DNA of 64,000 nt. Source: Sphingomonas sp. PP-F2F-G114-C0414. GTDB lineage: Bacteria; Pseudomonadota; Alphaproteobacteria; Sphingomonadales; Sphingomonadaceae. The notes beneath the pieces were generated by a model, which was given only the letters and a program-made list of their open reading frames with translations, searched no databases and was not told the origin of the DNA. The stretch spans positions 434,001 to 498,000 of the forward strand of contig NZ_RCWT01000012.1 of assembly GCF_003688595.1 (NCBI RefSeq), written 5' to 3'. Position numbers and translations under genes: made by a program. How positions within the stretch are numbered: the stretch's first letter is position 1; the number at the start of each line of letters is the position of its first letter. This document shows, in pieces, positions 27,696-37,047 of this stretch.

Positions 27696-28958
27696 TCAGT
27701 GACAGACCGCGGGGCGAGCCGGTCCCGACGCCTTGTATGTCAGGATGAATTCGGAATGGCCCAGCTCTTCGGACTTGGTCTGCGCGCCGTTCGCGATGCC
27801 GATGATCAGGTCGACGATCTCGGCCCCGACCTCGTCCAGCGTACCGCGCCCCTCGAGGATGCGGCCGGCGTCGACGTCCATGTCGTCGGCCATCCGCCGA
27901 TAGGTGTCGGGATTGGCGCAGATCTTCACCACCGGCGAGATCGCCGAGCCGACCACCGAGCCGCGGCCGGTGACGAACAGGTTGATATGCGCGCCGCTCG
28001 CCATCAGTTCGCCGATCTCGGCATTGTCGACGATGTTGGGAAAGCCGAACTTGGGATCGCCGGGCGGCACGACGTCGAGCAGATAGAGGCCCGGCCCCGG
28101 CACCAGTTCGGCGGGGTCGATCACGCCATCGATCGCGCGGCTGCCCGACTTGGCATAGGCGCCGGCGGACTTCTCCTCCTGGCTCGACAAGCCACCCTCG
28201 GCGTTGCCGGGCGCGAAGCTGCCATAGCCCATCGCGCGGTAATAGAGCTCGGCCTTGTGGACCGAGGCGATCAGCGCGTCCGCCACTTCGGGCGTCGCGG
28301 CGCGGCTTGCCATATGCCCTTCGCAGCCGATCATCTCGCCGGTTTCCTCGAAGATGCACGCCGCACCTGCGTCGATCAGCGTGTCGAAGGCGCGGCCGAC
28401 CGCCGGGTTGCCGGTGATCCCGCTGGTCCCGTCGGACCCGCCGCAGATCGTGCCGATCACCAGCTCGGACATCGCCATCGGCACGCGGCGCGCGCGGGCG
28501 TCGGCCTCGGCACGGACGCGCTCGACCGCCGCCATCCCGGCTGCGATCGCCGGGCCGGTGCCGCCGACCTGCTGGATCACCACGGTCTCGACCGGACGAC
28601 CCTGCTCCCGCGCGTTCGCGCCGAGCAGTTCGCGGTTGAAGCTTTCGCAGCCGAGCGACAGCAGCACGACTCCGCCGACATTGGGGTGCGTGGTCAGCGC
28701 CTTCATCATCGCCAGCGCGTAATCGTTGGGATAGCAGCCGGGAAAGCCGATCAGCTGGATGCGCGGATCATCGATCTTGTCGACGATCCGGCGCGCAACG
28801 TGGTGCGCGCATTCGACCAGGTACACGACCACGATGGCATCGCGGATGCCCTTGCGGCCATCAGCGCGCAGCCAGCCGGTCATCGTCCCGTCGTTCTGGG
28901 CCACATAGTCCTGGGCCCCAGTGGTCTGGACCCCAAAGGTCTGCACCGCGTCGTTCAT
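27696..28958 (-). CDS. UxaA-family sugar-acid dehydratase, catalytic (C-terminal) part
   Basis: A 420-residue homologue of the large domain of altronate/galactarate dehydratase. Family stretches include GFPGCYPNDYA, LSLGCESFNRELL, ICGGSDGTSGITGNPAVGRAFD and the end region FVTGRGSVVGSAISPVVKICANP; the cysteines in these blocks bind the iron or cluster. The SAF domain that is fused in E. coli UxaA is a separate gene just upstream, overlapping by four bases. By position in an L-fucose cluster I infer that the pair dehydrates L-fuconate to 2-keto-3-deoxy-L-fuconate, as proposed for the split UxaA pair of the Campylobacter jejuni fucose locus. It is the last gene of the operon. Confidence 0.85.
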   Translation of the reverse strand: MNDAVQTFGVQTTGAQDYVAQNDGTMTGWLRADGRKGIRDAIVVVYLVECAHHVARRIVDKIDDPRIQLIGFPGCYPNDYALAMMKALTTHPNVGGVVLLSLGCESFNRELLGANAREQGRPVETVVIQQVGGTGPAIAAGMAAVERVRAEADARARRVPMAMSELVIGTICGGSDGTSGITGNPAVGRAFDTLIDAGAACIFEETGEMIGCEGHMASRAATPEVADALIASVHKAELYYRAMGYGSFAPGNAEGGLSSQEEKSAGAYAKSGSRAIDGVIDPAELVPGPGLYLLDVVPPGDPKFGFPNIVDNAEIGELMASGAHINLFVTGRGSVVGSAISPVVKICANPDTYRRMADDMDVDAGRILEGRGTLDEVGAEIVDLIIGIANGAQTKSEELGHSEFILTYKASGPARPAVCH

Positions 28959-29254
28959 GAATGATCTCCTGCCGCGTCACGCAGGTGCGCGGGGATATAG
29001 TCGCTTTGCATATTATGCATGTGCACCCAGCCGCCCGCAGGCACGTCCGCCGTCGCCGAACCGATCGGCATGCCATATTTGACGATCTTGTCGCGCATTT
29101 TCAAGGACAAGACTGCGATCTTATGACCGAGATCGACCTTTTCGGTGATCGCCAGCGTGGTGCCCTCGACCACGATCGTCTCGCCGGGGGCCAGGTTACG
29201 ACAGGCTACCGCGACATTGTCGCTGGGCGACAGGCGGATGGCGGCCGCGGTCAT
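28955..29254 (-). CDS. UxaA-family dehydratase, SAF-domain (N-terminal) part
   Basis: A 99-residue SAF-domain protein equivalent to the N-terminus of altronate dehydratase. The core reads NVAVACRNLAPGETIVVEG and the end VHMHNMQSDYI, typical of UxaA N-termini where the final segment shapes the active site. Its stop and the start of the catalytic part share ATGA, and its start overlaps the end of the aldo/keto reductase gene by four bases, so the whole run is translationally coupled. Confidence 0.87.
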   Translation of the reverse strand: MTAAAIRLSPSDNVAVACRNLAPGETIVVEGTTLAITEKVDLGHKIAVLSLKMRDKIVKYGMPIGSATADVPAGGWVHMHNMQSDYIPAHLRDAAGDHS

Positions 29255-30285
29255 GCCGCCAACTCCGGCACCGGCGCATCGGCACGCAGCAGCCCTTCGG
29301 TGCGCAAGTCATGCCAGAATGCGGGCGGGATCGCTGCGTGATACAGGTCGACCGTCTGCGCCACGCGCGCCGCGCTGCCGATGCCCGGAATGACGCTGGC
29401 GACGAGCGGATGCGCGAGCACGAACGCGAGCGCGGCGGCGGGCAGAGCGACGGCGTGGCGGTCGGCGATCGCCTCGATGCCGCGCACGCGTGCCAGCACG
29501 TGGTCTGGCGCGGGTCCGTAGTCGTAGTGGATCGTGCCGCCGCGCCGCGTGCCGGTCGCGAGGATGCCGCTGTTGTACGGACCGCCGATCACGATCGACG
29601 TCCCCGCCGCCTCGCACGCCGGGAACAGTGCATCGAGCGCATCCTGTTCGAGCAGCGTATAGCGTCCCGCGAGCAGGATCGCATCGAGCCGTGCCTCGGC
29701 CATCACGTCGAGGCAGACCTGGATCTCGTTGACGCCGATGCCGAAGCCCGTGATCGTGCCGTCGTCGCGCAACCGCTCGAGTGCCTTGAGGCCGCCGCCG
29801 CTAGTCAGCTGCTGCCAGTAACCGTCCGCGGCGTCGCCGTGCGTGTAGCGACCGATGTCGTGGACATAGAGCAGGTCTATCTTCGCCACGCCCAGCCGTT
29901 GCAGGCTGTGCTCGTGGCTGCGCAGGATGCCGTCGTGCGTGTAGTCGTAGCGCATCCGGAACGGCATCGGCGAGCGGAAGCCGTCGCGTTCGCGATCATC
30001 GGTGATGGAGGCGTCGGGGTCCATCAACCGGCCGACCTTGGTCGAGACGACGGTATCCGGCTGCAACCGCAGCGCATCGCCGACGCGCCGTTCGGACAGG
30101 CCGCGGCCATAATGCGGCGCGGTGTCGACATAGCGCAGCCCCGCGGCGAGCGCGGCATCGACCGCGGCGCGCGCATCGGCGTCGGCGACCGGCGCGTAGA
30201 GATTGCCGAGCGAGGCGGCACCGAAGCCGAGTTCGGGCACCGACAGCGCGGTGCGGCCGATCGGCCGGTGGGGAATATGCGTCAA
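29251..30285 (-). CDS. Aldo/keto reductase, probable L-fucose 1-dehydrogenase
   Basis: A 344-residue AKR-superfamily TIM barrel. The catalytic tetrad is visible as Asp and Tyr in YVDTAPHYGRGLSERRVG, Lys in STKVGRLMD and His in LLYVHDIG. It resembles the D-threo-aldose/L-fucose dehydrogenase group (also annotated pyridoxal 4-dehydrogenase). In this cluster it should oxidise L-fucose to L-fuconolactone. The start is a TTG whose last two bases lie in the stop of the fuconolactonase gene (TTGA overlap); the frame extends further but into that gene. Confidence 0.85.
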   Translation of the reverse strand: MTHIPHRPIGRTALSVPELGFGAASLGNLYAPVADADARAAVDAALAAGLRYVDTAPHYGRGLSERRVGDALRLQPDTVVSTKVGRLMDPDASITDDRERDGFRSPMPFRMRYDYTHDGILRSHEHSLQRLGVAKIDLLYVHDIGRYTHGDAADGYWQQLTSGGGLKALERLRDDGTITGFGIGVNEIQVCLDVMAEARLDAILLAGRYTLLEQDALDALFPACEAAGTSIVIGGPYNSGILATGTRRGGTIHYDYGPAPDHVLARVRGIEAIADRHAVALPAAALAFVLAHPLVASVIPGIGSAARVAQTVDLYHAAIPPAFWHDLRTEGLLRADAPVPELAA

Positions 30286-31160
30286 AGGTCCAGGTCCAGT
30301 CGATAGATGCGGTTGGCGTTGCGGCCCCACAGGTCGGCGCGCTCGTCGTCGCTGCGATCGGCGAGCAGGGCCTCATAGGCGCCGAGCGTCTCGTCCAGCG
30401 TCGCGAACAGGCGGTCGGTGGGGAAATTGGTGGCGACCATCACGCGGCGGGTGCCGAACAGCTCGATCACCTCGGCGACGATGTCGGCAAAGGCGGCGGG
30501 GTCGAACGGCGCGTGGATGAAGCCGGCCCCCGAAAGCTTGATCGACACCTGTGGCATCGCCGCCAGCGCGGTCACCCCGGCGCGCCATTGATCGAGCCCG
30601 TCGCCGGGGATCGGCAGCCCGAGATGATTGACGATGACGGGAACGCTCGGGTGGAGCGCGGCGATATCGACCAGCCCGGCAAGTTGCGCGGGGAAGCCGT
30701 GGAAATCGTAGCTGAGCGCGTGATCGGCGAGCAGGCCAAAGCCGCGTCGCCATGCCGGATCGATCGTCAGGTCGCGCGGATAGGCTTGCCGCACGGCATC
30801 GGGGTGCCAATTGACGAGGTGGCGGATGCCGCGGACGCGCGGTCGCGCCGCCTGCCGGGCCAGCAGCGCCTCGACGTCGGGATCGTCGAGTTCGACGCGC
30901 GCGATGATCGCGTCGGGCAGGCCGTGCGTGTCAGCGACCGCGTTGAGCCAGTCGGTCTCGCGCTCGCCGTCGTCGCGGTGCGCGCCGGCGTCGATGTGCA
31001 CCGCGCCGACCAGATTCCACGCCGCCGCCGCCGCGCGGTGGTGCGCGACCGTATAGGTAGCGGCGATCGGCGCGGTGTCGGACTCGTCGAGCCAGGGATA
31101 GCGCAGGCCATCCCTGTCCCAGAGGTGCAGATGCGCATCGACGAACGGCGGTCGGGCCAT
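30282..31160 (-). CDS. Amidohydrolase-superfamily L-fuconolactonase
   Basis: A 292-residue COG3618 amidohydrolase, predicted to open L-fuconolactone to L-fuconate. Metal-binding HXH is in FVDAHLHLWD (His10, His12). Further conserved blocks are VRGIRHLVNWHPD, SYDFHGFPAQL and VPVIVNHLGLP, with the late aspartate near VATNFPTDRLF. This family contains the characterised fuconolactonases of Burkholderia and Xanthomonas. One base separates its start from the stop of the FAH-fold hydrolase gene. Confidence 0.88.
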   Translation of the reverse strand: MARPPFVDAHLHLWDRDGLRYPWLDESDTAPIAATYTVAHHRAAAAAWNLVGAVHIDAGAHRDDGERETDWLNAVADTHGLPDAIIARVELDDPDVEALLARQAARPRVRGIRHLVNWHPDAVRQAYPRDLTIDPAWRRGFGLLADHALSYDFHGFPAQLAGLVDIAALHPSVPVIVNHLGLPIPGDGLDQWRAGVTALAAMPQVSIKLSGAGFIHAPFDPAAFADIVAEVIELFGTRRVMVATNFPTDRLFATLDETLGAYEALLADRSDDERADLWGRNANRIYRLDLDL

Positions 31161-31161
31161 C

Positions 31162-32016
31162 CTAGTGGCGCGGCTGCCAGGCGACGAAATCCTGGCGCTG
31201 CTCGCCGAGTTTCTCGATGCCGAGCGTGACGACGTCACCCGCCTTCAGATACCAGGGCTCGGGCTTCTGGCCCATGCCGACGCCCGGCGGCGTGCCGGTG
31301 GTGATGATGTCGCCGGGCTCCAGCGTCATGAACTGCGAGCAATAGGCGACGATCTCGGCGACCGAGAAGATCATCGTCTTGGTGCTGCCGTCCTGCATCC
31401 GCTTGCCGTTGACGTCGAGCCACATCGACAGGTTCTGCGGATCGCCCACCTCGTCGGCGGTGACGAGCCACGGGCCGACCGGGCCGAAGGTCGGAAAGCC
31501 CTTGCCCTTGTCCCAGGTCGCGCCGCGCTCGATCTGCCAGTGCCGTTCGGAGACGTCGTTGACCACAAGGTAGCCCGCGACATGCGCGAGTGCGTCGGCG
31601 GTTTCGACGTATTCGGCGCGGGTGCCGATGACGATGCCCAGTTCGACTTCCCAGTCGGTCTTCTTCGAATCGCGCGGGATGACGACGGGGTCGTTCGCGC
31701 CCTGCAGACAGCTGACCCATTTGTTGAAGACGACCGGTTCCGCGGGAATCGGCAGGTTCGATTCGGCGGCGTGATCGGCGTAGTTCAGCCCGATCGCGAT
31801 GAATTTGCGCGTGCCCGATACCGGCACGCCGTAGCGCTGCTCGCCCTCGACCAGCGGCAGCGTGGCGGGGTCGATCGCGGCGAGCTTTGCCAGCGCTTCG
31901 GGCGCCAGCGTATCAGCAGCAATGTCGGCGTGGCCGGTCAGCGCGCGCAGGCGGCCATCGGCATCGATCAGGCCCGGCTGTTCGTTTCCGGGCGTTCCAT
32001 AGCGACAGAGTTTCAT
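31162..32016 (-). CDS. FAH-family 2,4-diketo-3-deoxy-L-fuconate hydrolase
   Basis: A 284-residue fumarylacetoacetase-fold hydrolase with metal ligands Glu124 and Glu126 ([10 protein letters not shown]) and the later Asp in [27 protein letters not shown] and [17 protein letters not shown] are family hallmarks. Close relatives cleave 2,4-diketo-3-deoxy-L-fuconate or rhamnonate into pyruvate and L-lactate. Context supports that reaction: the next gene upstream encodes an L-lactate oxidase type protein. The ATG at 32016 overlaps the previous stop (ATGA). Confidence 0.88.
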   Translation of the reverse strand: MKLCRYGTPGNEQPGLIDADGRLRALTGHADIAADTLAPEALAKLAAIDPATLPLVEGEQRYGVPVSGTRKFIAIGLNYADHAAESNLPIPAEPVVFNKWVSCLQGANDPVVIPRDSKKTDWEVELGIVIGTRAEYVETADALAHVAGYLVVNDVSERHWQIERGATWDKGKGFPTFGPVGPWLVTADEVGDPQNLSMWLDVNGKRMQDGSTKTMIFSVAEIVAYCSQFMTLEPGDIITTGTPPGVGMGQKPEPWYLKAGDVVTLGIEKLGEQRQDFVAWQPRH

Positions 32017-33164
32017 AGAGTATCCTTTGCAGAAACCAGAATGGAGCGATCGATCTTGGCGATCGTGTTGACGCCGGTAAGCGTCATCGCGACGCGCATT
32101 TCCTTTTCGATCAGGTCGAGCAGTTGGGTCACGCCCGCCTCGCCGAGCGCGGCCAGCGCATAGAGCCACGCGCGCCCGAGCAGGACGCCGTGTGCGCCCA
32201 GCGCGAGCATCCGCACGACGTCGAGACCCGAGCGCACGCCCGAATCCGCCAGTACGGTCAGCCGATCGCCGACCGCATCGGCGATCGCCGGCAGCGCGCG
32301 CGCGGTCGACAGCACGCCGTCGAGCTGGCGGCCGCCGTGGTTCGAGACGACGATCCCGTCCGCACCGACATCGGCGGCGGCGCGCGCGTCGTCGGGGTCG
32401 AGGATACCCTTGATGATCAGCGGGCCGTCCCACGCGGCACGGATCCAGTCGAGATCGCGCCACTGGATCGACGGATCGAAATTGGCGCCGAGCCAGCCCA
32501 TGTAATCGTTCATGCCGCTGGCCTTGCCGAGCACCGGCTCCAGATTGCCAAGCCGATGCGGCCGCCCGCGCAGACCGACATCCCACGCCCAGCTAGGCCG
32601 GCCGATCGCCTGCAGCATTCGGCGCAACGGCGCGCGCGGGCCGGACATGCCCGAATGCGCGTCGCGGTAGCGGGCGCCCGGTACCGGCATGTCGACCGTG
32701 AACACCAGCGCCTCCGCGCCTGCCGCCTTGGCGTTCGCGATCAGCTCGCGCATGAAACCACGGTCGCGCAGGACGTAGAGTTGGAACCACAACGGTCCGT
32801 CGGTCGCGCGGCGGACCTCGTCGATCCCGCACAACCCGACGGTCGAGAGCGTGAACGGCAGGCCGCGCGCGTTGGCGGCGCGCGCCGCCTGTGTCTCGCC
32901 GCGACGGCGATACATGCCGCCGATCCCGATCGGTGCGAGCGCCACGGGCAGCGGCATCTGCCGGCCGAACAAGGTGGTCGACAGATCGATCGTCGCGACG
33001 TCCTGCAACACCCGCTGGCGCAACGCGATGTCGGCGAGATCCGCGGTGTTACGCCGCAGCGTCTGCTCGGCATACGCGCCGCCGTCCGCATAATCGAACA
33101 GGAAGCGCGGCAGCCGTGCCTTCGCCGCACGCTGGAAATCGAGGGTCGAGGCGATCGTCACCAT
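32013..33164 (-). CDS. FMN-dependent alpha-hydroxy-acid dehydrogenase (LldD-like)
   Basis: A 383-residue (S)-2-hydroxy-acid oxidase family protein, most like L-lactate dehydrogenase LldD. FMN-binding and catalytic elements are [40 protein letters not shown] and [11 protein letters not shown], where the histidine is the active-site base, and [22 protein letters not shown]. It should oxidise the L-lactate released by the diketo-acid hydrolase to pyruvate. Placement inside the operon makes the pathway self-contained. Confidence 0.88.
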   Translation of the reverse strand: MVTIASTLDFQRAAKARLPRFLFDYADGGAYAEQTLRRNTADLADIALRQRVLQDVATIDLSTTLFGRQMPLPVALAPIGIGGMYRRRGETQAARAANARGLPFTLSTVGLCGIDEVRRATDGPLWFQLYVLRDRGFMRELIANAKAAGAEALVFTVDMPVPGARYRDAHSGMSGPRAPLRRMLQAIGRPSWAWDVGLRGRPHRLGNLEPVLGKASGMNDYMGWLGANFDPSIQWRDLDWIRAAWDGPLIIKGILDPDDARAAADVGADGIVVSNHGGRQLDGVLSTARALPAIADAVGDRLTVLADSGVRSGLDVVRMLALGAHGVLLGRAWLYALAALGEAGVTQLLDLIEKEMRVAMTLTGVNTIAKIDRSILVSAKDTL

Positions 33165-33168
33165 CGCA

Positions 33169-33900
33169 TCACGCCATGCACCAGCCGCCGTCGATCACGT
33201 GCAACTGCCCGGTGGTGTAGGCGCTCTCGTCCGATGCGAGATACAGCGCGAGCGCCGCGACCTCGTCGGCCTTGCCAAGCCGGCCCATCGGCTGACGCGC
33301 GATGAACGCGGCGCGCGCCGCCGCCTCGTCGCCGGTCGCCGCCAGCCGCTCGTCGAGCGACGGCGACTGGACCGTGCCCGGGCAGATCGCGTTGCAGCGG
33401 ATACCCTTGCCGACATAATCGAGCGCGACCGAGCGGGTGATCCCGGCCACCGCGGCCTTCGACGCGCAATAGGCGTAGCGATTGCCGACGCCGATCACCG
33501 CGCCGGCGACCGACGACATGTTGACGATCGAGCCGCCGCCACGCGCGATCATCGCCGGCAGCAACGCGGTCAGCATGTGCGTGATCGCGTGGACGTTGAG
33601 GTCGAACGACAGGTCGTAGCCCGCGTCTGCCGTCTCCAGCAGCACGCCCGCATCGACATAGCCCGCGCAGTTGAACAGCACGTCGACCCCGCCGGCAGTT
33701 TCAGCGAACGCCCTGATCGCGGCGCGATCGGTCAGGTCGATGACATGCGTGGTGCATCCGGCGAGATCCGCCAGCGCCGCCGCGTTGCGATCGAGCGCGA
33801 TCACCTCCGCGCCCTCAGCGGCGAACAGTTCCGCCGCAGCGCGCCCGATACCCTGGCCGGCACCGGTCACGATCGCGCGCTTGCCCTTCAGTCTATCCAC
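33169..33900 (-). CDS. SDR-family 2-keto-3-deoxy-L-fuconate dehydrogenase
   Basis: A 243-residue short-chain dehydrogenase. The NAD-binding TGAGQGIG is at residues 12-19, NNAG is replaced by FNCAG (77-81), and the catalytic YXXXK is Tyr144 to Lys148 with Ser130 nearby. Homologues (including the animal DHRS6-like group) oxidise 2-keto-3-deoxy-L-fuconate or 3-hydroxybutyrate. The start is GTG with a good Shine-Dalgarno (GAAAGGAAAG) in the short gap to the symporter gene; the longer frame would enter that gene. Confidence 0.85.
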   Translation of the reverse strand: MDRLKGKRAIVTGAGQGIGRAAAELFAAEGAEVIALDRNAAALADLAGCTTHVIDLTDRAAIRAFAETAGGVDVLFNCAGYVDAGVLLETADAGYDLSFDLNVHAITHMLTALLPAMIARGGGSIVNMSSVAGAVIGVGNRYAYCASKAAVAGITRSVALDYVGKGIRCNAICPGTVQSPSLDERLAATGDEAAARAAFIARQPMGRLGKADEVAALALYLASDESAYTTGQLHVIDGGWCMA

Positions 33901-33913
33901 GTCGTCTTTCCTT

Positions 33914-35230
33914 TCAGATCGATGCCCGCGCGGTCGAACCGCGGGCGTACAGTGCAAAGGCCAATACGCCTGCGAAACAGGCGGCCGGCACCAGCATCGC
34001 ATGCGTGATCCCGGCGCGATCCGAGACCCAGCCCATCAGCGCGGTCAGCGCCGCGCCGCCGATGATCGCCATGATGATCAACGACGATCCCGCCTTGCGC
34101 AGCGGCCCCAGACCCTCGACGCCGAGCGCGAAGATCGTCGGAAACTGGATCGACATGAACAGGCTGGCCGCGACCATCGCGTACAGGCCGATCGTACCGC
34201 CAACCGTTCCCGCGAACACCGCGAGCAACAGCGAGATCGCCGAGAAAATCGCCAGCAACACGACCGGTGCGAGCCGCGCCATCAGCGCGGTGCCGACGAA
34301 GCGCCCGGCTGCGAACAGTACCAGCGACACGAACAGCGCGTCGGCACCGGCGCGTTCGCCCATCCCTGCGTTCGCCTGCGCATAGCGGATCGTATAGCTC
34401 CAGAGCCCGACCTGCGCGCCGACGTAGAAGAACTGCGCGACGACCGCGGCGATCAGCTGCGGGCGGCGGAACACGTCGGTGAAGCGACCCGTCGGGCCCG
34501 CGTCATGCTCGACGCTGCCGCGCGGGAACGGCACCAGTGCGGCGGCGACCGCGAACAGCAGCACGACGCCGGCGATCGCGACATAGGGCATCACCACCGC
34601 CTGCACTTCGGCGCGGTAGAACGCGTCACGCGCTGCGTCGCTCATCGCGGCTAGGCTGCGCTCGTTATGCTCGATCCCCGACAGGATGAAATTGCGGCCG
34701 ACCAGGATCCCGGTGATCGCGCCGAGCGGATTGGCCGCCTGCGCCCAGTTGAGCCGCCGCGTCGCGGTGCGCGGATCGCCCAGTTCGGTCATCAGCGGAT
34801 TGGCCGAGGTTTCGAGGAACGCGAGGCCGCAGGCGATCACGAACAAGGCGAGCAGGAACAGTTGGTACATGCCGGCGACAGCGGCGGGATAGAACAGCAA
34901 CGCGCCGCACCCGTACAGCGTCAGCCCGGTGACGATCGCGGTCTTGTAACCGAAGCGCCGCATCACCGACGACGCCGGGATCGCAACGACGAAATAGCCG
35001 AAATAGAAGACCTGCTGGACGAAGCTGGTGCCGAAATCCGACAGCGCGAACGCCTTGCGGAATTGCGCGATCAGGATGTCGTTCAGGTTGTTCGCCATCC
35101 CCCACAGGAAGAACAGCGCGACGGTGATGACGAGCGCCGCGACATAGCGCCCGCTATCCGCGCCGCCCGTCGAACGCAGGGCGTGGTGAGGATCGGCCGG
35201 GTGAGCATCGATCATCGGCGGCAAGGCCAT
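33914..35230 (-). CDS. fucP: L-fucose:H+ symporter, MFS
   Basis: Twelve-helix major facilitator transporter of 438 residues, the same length as E. coli FucP. Conserved stretches are FFLWGMANNLNDILIAQFRKAF, QQVFYFGYFVVAIPAS, LAFLETSANPLMTELG and SIQFPTIFALGVEGLG. Located in the inner membrane, it should bring in L-fucose for the enzymes encoded in the same operon. The ATG at 35230 places the first helix about 25 residues in; longer frames read upstream sequence without a likely start signal. Confidence 0.93.
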   Translation of the reverse strand: MALPPMIDAHPADPHHALRSTGGADSGRYVAALVITVALFFLWGMANNLNDILIAQFRKAFALSDFGTSFVQQVFYFGYFVVAIPASSVMRRFGYKTAIVTGLTLYGCGALLFYPAAVAGMYQLFLLALFVIACGLAFLETSANPLMTELGDPRTATRRLNWAQAANPLGAITGILVGRNFILSGIEHNERSLAAMSDAARDAFYRAEVQAVVMPYVAIAGVVLLFAVAAALVPFPRGSVEHDAGPTGRFTDVFRRPQLIAAVVAQFFYVGAQVGLWSYTIRYAQANAGMGERAGADALFVSLVLFAAGRFVGTALMARLAPVVLLAIFSAISLLLAVFAGTVGGTIGLYAMVAASLFMSIQFPTIFALGVEGLGPLRKAGSSLIIMAIIGGAALTALMGWVSDRAGITHAMLVPAACFAGVLAFALYARGSTARASI

Positions 35231-35419
35231 CCTGTCTCTCCAGTCTCGATCGTTGCGACGCCGCGGAGGCCATCGATAAACGTGTGGCAGCGAAACACCG
35301 CCTCCACACATGCGAGATCATATTTTCACAAGCGAGAGCTAACCGAGCGCTTCGCCTTTGGCAACCTCTTCTCCGGAGGCCATGCCCACAGGATGCGCGG
35401 ATCCCGTCGATGGCGCCCG

Positions 35420-35764
35420 CTAGCTGGCCTGTTCGCCGAGCGAATATATGCGGCGCATCGGCACCCATTTTTCCTCTTCACCCGCGCACGACAGCGGGCG
35501 TTGGAAATGGTCCATCGCCGCCTCCCAGCGCGCATCGACCGCCTTTCCCGCTGCGTCGAGGTGGCGTGGCCAGTCGTCGGCGACCTCAGCGATCATCACC
35601 AGACGATCGGCGACACGCCAGATTTCCATGTCGGTAAAGCCCTTGTCGCGAATACCCCGCGTCACCTCGGGCCAGACCGCGCCCGGCGCATGCGCGCGTT
35701 CATAGTCGGCGATCAGATCCGCGTCATCGACCAGATCGAGCGCGAAACACACGCGACGAGACAT
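35420..35764 (-). CDS. L-fucose/L-rhamnose mutarotase (DUF718 family)
   Basis: A 114-residue RhaM-like mutarotase that interconverts the anomers of L-fucose or L-rhamnose. Pattern: MSRRVCFALDLVDDADLIADYERAHAP, WPEVTRGIRDKGFTDMEIW, DRLVMIAEVADDWPR and the end EEEKWVPMRRIYSL. A strong Shine-Dalgarno (GAGGAGAG) precedes the ATG. It is the first gene of the leftward fucose operon; about 190 bases with no recognisable gene separate it from fucP. Confidence 0.88.
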   Translation of the reverse strand: MSRRVCFALDLVDDADLIADYERAHAPGAVWPEVTRGIRDKGFTDMEIWRVADRLVMIAEVADDWPRHLDAAGKAVDARWEAAMDHFQRPLSCAGEEEKWVPMRRIYSLGEQAS

Positions 35765-35799
35765 TTTTCTCTCCTCAATTCCGGCGACGGCGATAACCG

Positions 35800-35813
35800 G
35801 AAATTCGAATTTC
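35800..35813. promoter_or_regulatory. Candidate IclR-type operator
   Basis: GAAATTCGAATTTC is a perfect 14-base palindrome in the 164-base gap between the two divergent arms of the fucose cluster. IclR-family operators are often short palindromes of the GGAAAT...ATTTCC kind, and an IclR gene lies in the cluster. It is 36 bases upstream of the mutarotase ATG. Confidence 0.45.
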
Positions 35814-35928
35814 GATTGCACCTATGATAGGGTAGTCTCATTCTGCGTCAATTAGCCGGTCGTCGTGGAGCAGGCACCCTGCCCTCGGCGCGCGACCAGC
35901 GACGCAGAACGACATAGTGGAGGAAGCA

Positions 35929-36942
35929 ATGAAGGCATTGGTCTGCACGGCGCCCAACGCGGCGCGGATAGAAGACCGGCCGGCGCCCCAGCGCGGCGAG
36001 GGTCAGGTCCTGCTGCGGATGCGGCGGGTCGGGGTCTGCGGCACCGACTATCATATCTTCGACGGCAGCCAGCCGTTCTTCACCTATCCCCGCCTGATCG
36101 GCCACGAACTTGCCGGCGAGGTGATCGAGGCGCCTGCGGACAGCGGGCTGACACCCGGCCAGATCGTGACGGTCAATCCCTACATCGCGTGCGGCACCTG
36201 CGTCGCGTGCCGGCGGGGGCGGCCCAATTGCTGCGCGCGGATCAGCGTGCTCGGCGTGCACGCCGACGGCGGCATGACCGAAGTGCTCGCGGTGCCGGTC
36301 GGTTCGATCGTGACGACCGAGGGCCTCACCGTCGATCAGGCGGCGATGGTCGAATTCCTCGCGATCGGCGCCCACGCGGTTCGCCGCGCCGCGATCGAAC
36401 CGGGCACGCGGGTATTGGTCACCGGGGCCGGACCGATCGGGATCGGCTGCGCGCTGTTCGCGCGGATCGCCGGCGCCGGCTCCGTCACGCTGCTGGATCG
36501 CAGCGCAAAGCGTCTCGCGACGGCGGCGGATCGGTTCGGTTTCGATGACGGCGTCGTCGCCGGTCCGGATGCGACCGCCGCGCTGGCGGATCGAACGGAC
36601 GGCGAGATGTTCGACTATGTGTTCGACGCGACGGGCAGCAGCCAGGCGATGAAGGCGGGCCTGTTCAACGTCGCCAACGCCGGTACCTATGTCCTGGTCG
36701 GCCTGTGCCTCGACGATCTGGTCTTCCCCGACCCCGAATTCCACAAGCGCGAGACGACCTTGCTTGCCAGCCGCAACGCGCTCGCGGCGGATTTCGACCA
36801 TGTCATCGCGTCGATCCGCAACGGCTCCGTGCCGGCCGACCGGTTCCTGACCGACCGCGTCGATCTCGACGATGCACCGCACGCGATCCCGGCGCTGATC
36901 GCCCGGCAAGAAGACGTGCTGAAGGCGATCGTCACCATCTGA
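35929..36942 (+). CDS. Zinc-dependent medium-chain dehydrogenase
   Basis: A 337-residue MDR dehydrogenase related to threonine/sorbitol/galactitol dehydrogenases. The catalytic zinc ligands are Cys37 and His59-Glu60 (CGTDYHIFDG, GHELAGEV); the structural zinc site is Cys88, Cys91, Cys94 and Cys101/102. The Rossmann motif TGAGPIGIGCAL follows. Divergent from the fucose operon and beside IclR, it may supply a second route for oxidising L-fucose or a ketodeoxy acid; similar genes are found in fucose loci. The start is the second ATG, following AGGAAGC. Confidence 0.85.
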   Translation: MKALVCTAPNAARIEDRPAPQRGEGQVLLRMRRVGVCGTDYHIFDGSQPFFTYPRLIGHELAGEVIEAPADSGLTPGQIVTVNPYIACGTCVACRRGRPNCCARISVLGVHADGGMTEVLAVPVGSIVTTEGLTVDQAAMVEFLAIGAHAVRRAAIEPGTRVLVTGAGPIGIGCALFARIAGAGSVTLLDRSAKRLATAADRFGFDDGVVAGPDATAALADRTDGEMFDYVFDATGSSQAMKAGLFNVANAGTYVLVGLCLDDLVFPDPEFHKRETTLLASRNALAADFDHVIASIRNGSVPADRFLTDRVDLDDAPHAIPALIARQEDVLKAIVTI

Positions 36943-37047
36943 GTCGCCGAACGGACTGAGAGCCGGCGCCCGCGCCATGGCCGCACGCCTTCCTTGGCGG
37001 GGCGGTTGCGGTTAGACATCAACGCCAGAACGGGGGGCGAGGAAACG

